5,142 bases of DNA. Origin: an uncultured Flavihumibacter sp. (GTDB lineage: Bacteria > Bacteroidota > Bacteroidia > Chitinophagales > Chitinophagaceae). How positions within the stretch are numbered: the first letter of the stretch is position 1; every line of letters begins with the position of its first letter. Positions 1 to 5,142 of this stretch are shown here, in pieces. The DNA lies in the NCBI GenBank assembly GCA_946481605.1, contig CAMLPA010000281.1, positions 1 through 5,142 on the forward strand, given 5' to 3'. Made by a program: the position numbers and the translations under genes. The notes beneath the pieces were generated by a model. It worked only from the letters and a program-made list of their open reading frames with translations, had not been told where the DNA came from and did not search any database.

Positions 1-2473
1 TGAAACCGATACTTGCCGAGAAACGACGTGGCATTTGTTTTTCTACTGTGGTCCAGCCGCTGAAATATTCTTTATCAGCAATGTTGTCCGCTTTCAGCGC
101 CAGACGGTATTTGTCCGCATTGTAGAACAATGTAGCGTTCACCACCGTATAAGCTGGCAGCACAAAAGTACCTGTGGCCAGAGAGTTTGTGATGTAGTTG
201 TCGCTGGCGTAGTTGCCACCGAATCCTGCACCAAATCCTTTCATTTTACCTGCTCTTGCGGTGTAGCTGATCCAGAGGTTAGCCATGTTTGCCGGGCCCG
301 AGGAAGTTGGACGGAGGTCTTTGGTGGCTGGTGCTGCATTCACGATTTTGCTATGGTTATAACTGTAGCCCGCTACGATGTTCAGTCCGGGAATGGGGTT
401 TGCGATCAGGTCGAATTCAACACCTTTGGATTCCTGCTCTCCATCTTGGATAGTAACGTTAACCATCTGGCTGGGGTTATCAACGCTCGGTGCGGTAATC
501 TGCCTGGATATGTTGGTTACAAGCAGGTCATAATAACTTGCGGTGAAAGCGAGTTTGTGGTCGAACATGTCCAGTTTCACACCTGCTTCTTTCTGATCGG
601 CCTGCTGCGGCTTCAGGTTAGCAGGATAACCGGCAACCGCATTATTTGCAACCGGCGCCGAATTGCGGAAACCATTCATATAGTTGGCGAAAAGACTCAC
701 TTGCTTTTCTACTACTTCATAAACCAGTCCGAATTTCGGAGAAAGTGAATTCTGGCTGTAATTCCCGGATTCAGCCATTGAAATATGGTTAACGGTAGGC
801 TTGTTGTCGAAATGGTCGAAACGTAGACTTGCCATCGCGATCAAACGATCCGTAACATTGAAAACATCTGAAATATATGCGCTGTATGTGTAGTTGTTGG
901 TGCTGTTTTTAGTAGCGCCGGCGGTTGTTGCGAGTTTTGCATCAACTGCTGCACGGGTAAGCGTGCCGTAGCGTGCGTCGAAGTTATTCGGCTGATCTCT
1001 TGTAACATTCACATAATCGAACAATGCATAAGCCGAATTATCATTCACCGATTGGAGTTGCATGAAATCGAATCCTGCGATCACCCTGTTGCGGAACTTT
1101 CCAATATTAAAATCACCGATGAAGTTCTGCTGAATATCAGTAGTGGTGGAAGTCGAATTCTGGTAGTAGGCGAACCTGCTGATCAGTGTATCGTTAGCGG
1201 CGATGGCTCCGTTGGGACTGCCATCCAGGAACATTACATAAGAATAATACCCATCACTTTTCCGTACACTTCTCGCCACGTTGGTTTGTGAAGTCCATTT
1301 GTCGGAGATTTTATAGGTCATCTGTCCGAAAAGGTTTACCGTAGGCGTTTTGTAGGTGATGTCGTTGCTGGTGTAGGATCGGTTGAAATCCATATTCAGT
1401 TCTTCCGGCGTTCTTGCGATCAGTTGACGGCCTCTGTTGAGGAACACCATCAGCGTATTAGTGGCTTCGGCGTTGTAAAATTCAGTATTGATGAGGAAAG
1501 AAAGCCTGTCGTTTGCTTTGAAAGAAAAGCTGGGGGCGAGGAAAACGGATTTTTTGAAACCGGCATCCTGGAAGCTTCCTTCAGAATGATAAGCGGCGTT
1601 TACACGCAGCAAAGCGGACCTGTCTTCATTCAATGGCGTATTCACATCTGCGGTAACGCGGCTCAGGCCGAATCCGCCGCCGGTATAGCTCACTTCTCCA
1701 CCAAAGAAATCGTAAGGTTTTTTGGTCACGATATTCAGCAATCCACCGAAAGAGATCAGGCTGCTGCCGAACAAAGTACCCGATGGTCCTTTGATGGATT
1801 CGATTCTTTCAATATTCGCCGGATCAATACCGCCGTTGGTTAAACCGGGTACACCATTGATCATGGTGGGCTGTACACTGAAACCGCGCATGGAGAAATA
1901 ACCAGCGCCATCATTGGGGCGACCGGTAGAGCTCCAGAGCCTGTTCACGCCCGGGGCGTTCTTTAGGGCATCATCAAAACTTACTACCATCTGCTCTTTC
2001 ATCAGGTCTTTGGTGACTACATTATATACCTGTGGGTTTTCGAGGTTGGTGAGTGGCATTTTTGCCACGGTAGCGCTGCTGCGCACCACCAGTTTATTTT
2101 TGGTGGATTTCACGATCACTTCCTGCAGTTCCGCGTTGGAAAGGTTCAGCCGGATATTCACCGCGGTGATCTTGCCTTCTTCCACTTTTACTTCTTCCGT
2201 ATGTGTATCGTATCCTATCAGGCTGATTTCCAATTGGTAAGTGCCAGACGGAATATTGGTGAGGCGGAATGTGCCATCTTCATCGGTCAGTGCGGTTTTT
2301 TTGGTGTTCTTTAATACTACTGAAACGGAGGCGCCGGGTGCATCATCACTCGTGGTAACCATCCCTTTAATGGTACCGCCCGCATCTTCACCGGGTCCTG
2401 CGAAGGCTGTAATACCTGTAAACAGTGCGAAAACAAACAAAAAAATGGGTGCTGAGAGAGAAAATCGCTTCAT
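1..2473 (-). CDS. TonB-dependent siderophore-type outer-membrane receptor, 3' end cut by window edge
   Basis: The minus strand stays open from ATG at 2473-2471 to the left edge (824 full codons, no stop). Residues 1-25 look like a signal peptide: MKR, a hydrophobic run, then AFA before Gly26. Residues about 33-110 match a carboxypeptidase-regulatory-like beta-sandwich (DEDGTFRLTNIPSGTYQLE, 64-82), common in Bacteroidota receptors. A TonB-box-like ELQEVIV lies at 115-121. The plug spans about 137-253, with DDALKNAPGV (167-176), SMRGF (194-198), IERIESIKGPSGTLFG (221-236) and NIVTKKP (247-253). The rest is an aromatic-rich barrel with NIADKEYF near the end. These plug motifs are typical of ferric-siderophore receptors, which import iron chelates across the outer membrane using TonB-ExbBD energy. 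The actual ligand cannot be read from sequence. It is not SusC-like: the plug motifs are of the siderophore type, although the adjoining gene on the left is unseen. The last codons read Ile-Gly-Phe plus a codon starting with A, so probably only a couple of residues and the stop are missing. No frameshift was seen. The start is chosen because the signal peptide begins directly there. Confidence 0.93.
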   Translation of the reverse strand, partial: MKRFSLSAPIFLFVFALFTGITAFAGPGEDAGGTIKGMVTTSDDAPGASVSVVLKNTKKTALTDEDGTFRLTNIPSGTYQLEISLIGYDTHTEEVKVEEGKITAVNIRLNLSNAELQEVIVKSTKNKLVVRSSATVAKMPLTNLENPQVYNVVTKDLMKEQMVVSFDDALKNAPGVNRLWSSTGRPNDGAGYFSMRGFSVQPTMINGVPGLTNGGIDPANIERIESIKGPSGTLFGSSLISFGGLLNIVTKKPYDFFGGEVSYTGGGFGLSRVTADVNTPLNEDRSALLRVNAAYHSEGSFQDAGFKKSVFLAPSFSFKANDRLSFLINTEFYNAEATNTLMVFLNRGRQLIARTPEELNMDFNRSYTSNDITYKTPTVNLFGQMTYKISDKWTSQTNVARSVRKSDGYYSYVMFLDGSPNGAIAANDTLISRFAYYQNSTSTTTDIQQNFIGDFNIGKFRNRVIAGFDFMQLQSVNDNSAYALFDYVNVTRDQPNNFDARYGTLTRAAVDAKLATTAGATKNSTNNYTYSAYISDVFNVTDRLIAMASLRFDHFDNKPTVNHISMAESGNYSQNSLSPKFGLVYEVVEKQVSLFANYMNGFRNSAPVANNAVAGYPANLKPQQADQKEAGVKLDMFDHKLAFTASYYDLLVTNISRQITAPSVDNPSQMVNVTIQDGEQESKGVEFDLIANPIPGLNIVAGYSYNHSKIVNAAPATKDLRPTSSGPANMANLWISYTARAGKMKGFGAGFGGNYASDNYITNSLATGTFVLPAYTVVNATLFYNADKYRLALKADNIADKEYFSGWTTVEKQMPRRFSASIGF

Positions 2474-2497
2474 CTTACTATCTTGTTGAATTGGCCG

Positions 2498-2505
2498 CAA
2501 AGTTC
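2498..2505 (-). promoter_or_regulatory. Candidate -7 element of the TonB-dependent receptor promoter
   Basis: Read on the minus strand, 2505-2498 is GAACTTTG, one mismatch from the Bacteroidota -7 consensus TAnnTTTG. It would start transcription near 2492-2494, giving a leader of roughly 20 nt before the ATG at 2473. No TTTG -33 element is present at the expected distance, and the direct repeat at 2526-2564 occupies that position. This would fit an activator-dependent promoter. The sequence just before the ATG (CAACAAGATAGTAAG) has no Shine-Dalgarno motif, as is usual in this phylum. A short motif with one mismatch is weak evidence by itself. Confidence 0.35.
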
Positions 2506-2525
2506 AGTCAGGGAAGAAAAGCACG

Positions 2526-2564
2526 TTTACGCGATGAGGAAAACCATTTACGAAATGCGGAAAA
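2526..2564. repeat. Imperfect 18-bp direct repeat on a 21-bp period, candidate operator
   Basis: TTTACGCGATGAGGAAAA (2526-2543) is followed by TTTACGAAATGCGGAAAA (2547-2564). They match at 15 of 18 positions and are offset by exactly 21 bp, with 3 bp between copies. Two sites spaced by two helical turns on the same face of DNA are the hallmark of AraC/XylS-family operators, where two monomers bind in tandem. The pair lies 53-91 bp upstream of the receptor start codon. Relative to the candidate -7 element it would span about -33 to -71, the usual place for a class II activator. The binding protein is not in this window. Assignment to the receptor rather than the divergent operon rests on this spacing and is inference. 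Confidence 0.5.
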
Positions 2565-2581
2565 ATTATTCCGGTTTCAGT

Positions 2582-2639
2582 TTTAAACTTATTGGGTGAA
2601 ATTGCTGATGGAAATAGTAATCAACAAGGCAAGTTTAAA
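2582..2639. repeat. 9-bp inverted repeat with 40-bp spacer in the divergent intergenic region
   Basis: TTTAAACTT at 2582-2590 is the exact reverse complement of AAGTTTAAA at 2631-2639. The core TTTAAA is itself palindromic, so each arm could act as a small dyad site. The spacer is too long and AT-rich for a convincing terminator hairpin, and both flanking genes start rather than end here. It may be a regulator site or chance in AT-rich DNA. Confidence 0.25.
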
Positions 2640-2714
2640 CGGAAGTTTTGAAAATCAGTTAAAATCCGTAAACTTTCCATTAATACCGGAAAACAGGGTA
2701 GGAGATGCCCGCTG

Positions 2715-2722
2715 TACTTTTG
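2715..2722 (+). promoter_or_regulatory. Candidate -7 element of the DHDPS-family/aldehyde dehydrogenase operon
   Basis: TACTTTTG fits the Bacteroidota sigma-ABfr -7 consensus TAnnTTTG exactly. It lies 24 bp before the ATG at 2747, so transcription would begin near 2726-2729 with a leader of about 20 nt. No TTTG -33 box is visible 17-23 bp upstream, so the promoter may be weak without an activator. There is no Shine-Dalgarno sequence before the ATG. The leader is AT-rich (GTAAATTAAATG), which is typical for translation starts in this phylum. Confidence 0.45.
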
Positions 2723-2746
2723 GTGTAAATTAAATGTATCGCTCCT

Positions 2747-3691
2747 ATGTGTAACGTAAAATGGAAAGGTGTATATCCCGCCTTATTGACCCCCTTCAAG
2801 GAAGATGATTCAGTAGATTTCGATATGTTCAAACTGAACCTGGATGCCCAGGTTTCGGCCGGAGTGGATGGGATCATCCTGGGAGGCTCTTTGGGCGAAG
2901 CGAGTTCTTTGCTGAATGAAGAGAAAAGAGATTTGCTGATTTATGCCAAAGAAACGCTGGATAAGGATTTCCCTGTGATCGTGAACATCGCGGAGCAAAC
3001 CACCAAAGCAGCCGTGGCCCTGGCACAGGACGCGGAAAAAAATGGCGCTGACGGACTGATGCTGCTCCCCCCCATGCGGTACAAATCCTCCGATGAGGAA
3101 ACAGTGGAGTACTTCAAAACAGTTGCCCGCAACACGGCTTTGCCCATCATGATCTACAATAATCCCGTGGATTATAAAATTGAAGTAACCCTGGATATGT
3201 TCGAGGAGCTCGCGAAACTGGATAATATCCAGTCTGTGAAGGAGTCCACCCGCGACGTAACCAATGTTACGCGGATGTTCAACCGCTTTGGCGACCGCTT
3301 TAAAGTGCTTACCGGCGTGGATACCCTCGCTACCGAGAGCCTTTGTATGGGTGCTGATGGCTGGGTTGCCGGTCTGGTAGACGCGTTCCCCCGCGAAACC
3401 GTGGCGATCTTCCGCCTGGTAAAAGCCGGACGCATCCCTGAGGCCGTGGCCATTCACCGCTGGTTCCTGCCCGTATTGGAACTGGATATTCATCCCAAAC
3501 TGGTGCAGTACATTAAAATGGCCGCCGTTGCCACCGGTATCGGTTCCGAACATGTACGCGCCCCCCGCTTAAAAGTAACCGGAGCAGAACGTGCCGCCGT
3601 ATTGAAAGTGATTGAAACGGCCCTCGCCACACGTCCCGAACTGCCCGATTACCTGAACCTGAAAATGGAAGAACATGCAACTTACGCCTGA
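2747..3691 (+). CDS. DHDPS/NAL-superfamily class I aldolase-fold enzyme, probable 1-pyrroline-4-hydroxy-2-carboxylate deaminase
   Basis: This is a complete 314-residue protein, near the usual ~300 for the superfamily, forming a single TIM barrel. The N-terminal VYPALLTPF (9-17) is the family signature. The active site is visible: Tyr137 in IMIYNNP and the Schiff-base Lys165 in SVKES. The substrate loop is GGSLGE (46-51) instead of the GTTGE of true DapA, so lysine biosynthesis is unlikely. The overlap with a 2-oxoglutarate semialdehyde dehydrogenase-like gene points to a product of 2-oxoglutarate semialdehyde. In hydroxyproline breakdown, a member of this family deaminates 1-pyrroline-4-hydroxy-2-carboxylate to that compound. 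Alternatives using the same fold and partner are L-2-keto-3-deoxyarabonate dehydratase and 5-dehydro-4-deoxyglucarate dehydratase. The LDIHPKLVQYIK segment (246-257) resembles Bacteroidota homologues that I recall next to hydroxyproline epimerase genes. This is memory rather than a search. The ATG at 2747 is chosen because it begins just before the conserved WKGVYPA. Confidence 0.9.
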   Translation: MCNVKWKGVYPALLTPFKEDDSVDFDMFKLNLDAQVSAGVDGIILGGSLGEASSLLNEEKRDLLIYAKETLDKDFPVIVNIAEQTTKAAVALAQDAEKNGADGLMLLPPMRYKSSDEETVEYFKTVARNTALPIMIYNNPVDYKIEVTLDMFEELAKLDNIQSVKESTRDVTNVTRMFNRFGDRFKVLTGVDTLATESLCMGADGWVAGLVDAFPRETVAIFRLVKAGRIPEAVAIHRWFLPVLELDIHPKLVQYIKMAAVATGIGSEHVRAPRLKVTGAERAAVLKVIETALATRPELPDYLNLKMEEHATYA

Positions 3692-5142
3692 TGCAAAGGC
3701 CCTGCGGTCGTTCAGTACCGTAAAAGGAGATTATTTACCCGGTGATTTCGCCGTTGCTACCGATAATGAAGTGGAAGCCGCCCTGCAAGGGGCGGTCTCC
3801 GCGTTTAAAGACTATTCCCAGACTTCCGCCGCGGAGCGGGCCACTTTCCTGGAAACCATTGCCCAGGAAATTATGGCTTTGGGTGAGGAACTTATTGAAA
3901 GGGCTCACCTGGAGTCCGGACTTCCACTCGCAAGATTAAACGGCGAGCGCGACCGCACCGTGGGGCAACTACGGTTGTTCGCCACCGTGCTCAAGGAAGG
4001 TTCTTATGTTGAAGCTGTGATCGATCCCGCGTTGCCCGAACGCAAGCCGCTGCCCCGTGCCGATATCCGCAGGATGAACCTGCCCATTGGCCCGGTGGCC
4101 GTTTTTGGCGCCAGCAATTTCCCTTTCGCTTTTTCCACCGCGGGTGGTGATACCGCTTCGGCGCTCGCTGCCGGATGTCCTGTAGTGTTGAAGGCACACC
4201 CTTCCCACCTGGGCACGAACGCCCTGATGGCAAAAGCCATCCAAACCGCCGTTAGAAAATGCAACCTCCCCGAAGGTGTTTTTGTTTCCCTTGTTGGGGA
4301 AGGCATCGCCCTGGGGCAAACCCTGGCGAAGCATCCCGCCATCAAAGCCATTGGTTTTACCGGTTCTTACGCCGGAGGCATGGCGCTTTACCGCACCGCT
4401 ACTGCTGAAAGGAATACACCCATTCCCGTTTACGCGGAAATGAGCAGCATCAACCCCGTGTTGCTGCTGCCCGGAAAACTTTCGGCAGACGTGGAAACGC
4501 TTGCCACCACGCTGGCAGGTTCCATCACACTGGGCGTGGGGCAGTTCTGCACCAATCCTGGTTTGCTGTTCGCTTTAAAATCTGACGCTACGGATCAGTT
4601 TACCACAGCATTGGCGGCATCCCTCGCTAAAGTGCCTGGCGCCACCATGCTGAACGAAGGTATCTGTAAAAATTATTACACAGGCAGGAACAAACTTTCC
4701 CAGCACAAAGGGGTAACCGTACTGCTGGAAGGAGAGGATGCAACCGCAGGATTCAAGGGGACGCCCGCGCTGATGCAGGTTTCCGCCACAGATTTCCTAG
4801 CCCAGCCCGGATTGCAGGATGAAGTATTCGGTCCATCCTCACTGTTGGTAGTATGCGAAGATGTACCGCAAATGGAGCAGGCGCTGCAAGCGCTTCATGG
4901 TCAATTGACCGGTTCCGTTTTCGGCAATGCTGCTGATGTGGCCACTTTCGCCCCGCAAATACATACGCTTACTGAAAAGGTGGGCCGCATCATTTACAAT
5001 ATGGTGCCCACTGGGGTGGAGGTTTGTCATGCCATGGTGCACGGCGGTCCTTTCCCTGCCACTACCGACGCGCGCACCACATCTGTTGGAGCAGAAGCCA
5101 TCAAGCGTTTCCTGCGCCCCGTTTGTTTCCAGGATTGCCCGG
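3675..5142 (+). CDS. Aldehyde dehydrogenase, probable 2-oxoglutarate semialdehyde dehydrogenase (NADP+), 3' end cut by window edge
   Basis: 489 codons are visible with no stop. The family is usually about 500-530 residues, so roughly 30 are missing at the C-terminus. Class I aldehyde dehydrogenase landmarks are present: FGASNFPFAF (144-153) with the oxyanion Asn148, VVLKAHPSH (170-178) with the cofactor-binding Lys173, FTGS (228-231), the general base Glu255 in VYAEMSSINP, the nucleophile Cys292 in GQFCTNPG, and EVFGP (383-387). The AEMSSINP and ASNFPFAFSTAGGDT versions resemble the 2,5-dioxovalerate dehydrogenase branch, which oxidises 2-oxoglutarate semialdehyde to 2-oxoglutarate in the cytoplasm. 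The ATG at 3675 is the only ATG upstream of the conserved region, because this frame has a stop at 3660-3662. It overlaps the preceding gene by 17 nt, which suggests translational coupling. The N-terminus (MQLTPDAKALRSFSTVKGDY) is shorter and less typical than in relatives, with the usual FNPATGE-type stretch degenerate. The catalytic core is intact. Confidence 0.9.
   Translation, partial: MQLTPDAKALRSFSTVKGDYLPGDFAVATDNEVEAALQGAVSAFKDYSQTSAAERATFLETIAQEIMALGEELIERAHLESGLPLARLNGERDRTVGQLRLFATVLKEGSYVEAVIDPALPERKPLPRADIRRMNLPIGPVAVFGASNFPFAFSTAGGDTASALAAGCPVVLKAHPSHLGTNALMAKAIQTAVRKCNLPEGVFVSLVGEGIALGQTLAKHPAIKAIGFTGSYAGGMALYRTATAERNTPIPVYAEMSSINPVLLLPGKLSADVETLATTLAGSITLGVGQFCTNPGLLFALKSDATDQFTTALAASLAKVPGATMLNEGICKNYYTGRNKLSQHKGVTVLLEGEDATAGFKGTPALMQVSATDFLAQPGLQDEVFGPSSLLVVCEDVPQMEQALQALHGQLTGSVFGNAADVATFAPQIHTLTEKVGRIIYNMVPTGVEVCHAMVHGGPFPATTDARTTSVGAEAIKRFLRPVCFQDCP

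Noticed and set aside
35..748. 237-codon plus-strand open frame
   Set aside because: It lies fully antisense to the receptor barrel, has no family resemblance and an odd Cys/His/Val-rich composition. It is a shadow of the minus-strand gene. The same holds for the plus-strand frames at 1052-1291, 1424-1843, 1914-2240 and 2241-2489.
2582..2639. Intrinsic terminator hairpin
   Set aside because: The arms are AT-only apart from one C/G pair, the loop is 40 bp, there is no U-tract, and no gene ends here.
2680..2877. 65-codon minus-strand frame crossing the operon promoter and start
   Set aside because: It overlaps the promoter and the conserved N-terminus of the DHDPS-family gene and has no recognisable features.
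2810..3553. 247-codon minus-strand open frame opposite the DHDPS-family gene
   Set aside because: The plus-strand protein is unmistakable, with active-site residues in place. The antisense frame has low-complexity His/Gly/Phe-rich composition and no recognisable domain.
3742..3939. 65-codon plus-strand frame inside the dehydrogenase gene
   Set aside because: It is a Pro/Arg/Lys/Leu-rich out-of-frame product within a well-supported coding region.
3969..4351. Overlapping minus-strand open frames of 80-121 codons opposite the aldehyde dehydrogenase
   Set aside because: They arise from GC-rich codons of the dehydrogenase on the other strand and have no domain or upstream signals.

Overview
The window looks like chromosomal DNA of a Bacteroidota bacterium, most likely of the Chitinophagaceae type. 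The grounds are a TonB-dependent receptor carrying an N-terminal carboxypeptidase-regulatory-like domain, the absence of purine-rich Shine-Dalgarno sites before the starts, a TAnnTTTG-type -7 promoter element, and the style of the dehydratase/aldolase and aldehyde dehydrogenase proteins. The genus assignment is inference. No RNA gene, mobile element or CRISPR array was seen.

Layout: positions 1-2473 hold a single long minus-strand gene for an outer-membrane TonB-dependent siderophore-type receptor. It is open at the left edge and probably lacks only its last few codons. Positions 2474-2746 are an AT-rich divergent intergenic region with an imperfect 18-bp direct repeat on a 21-bp period, an inverted repeat, and candidate -7 elements facing each way. 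Positions 2747-3691 (plus) encode a dihydrodipicolinate synthase/N-acetylneuraminate lyase (DHDPS/NAL) superfamily enzyme. Positions 3675-5142 (plus, cut by the right edge) encode an aldehyde dehydrogenase resembling 2-oxoglutarate semialdehyde dehydrogenase. It overlaps the preceding gene by 17 nt.

The two plus-strand genes form a catabolic operon. The DHDPS-family enzyme would make 2-oxoglutarate semialdehyde (2,5-dioxopentanoate), and the dehydrogenase would oxidise it to 2-oxoglutarate for the TCA cycle. The best guess is trans-4-hydroxy-L-proline degradation, with the first enzyme a 1-pyrroline-4-hydroxy-2-carboxylate deaminase. Pentonate or glucarate breakdown uses the same two enzyme families and cannot be excluded without the genes to the right. 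The divergent receptor is not obviously part of that pathway. Its upstream repeat sits where an AraC-type activator would bind, which is the most interesting regulatory signal here. No clearly novel system was found.
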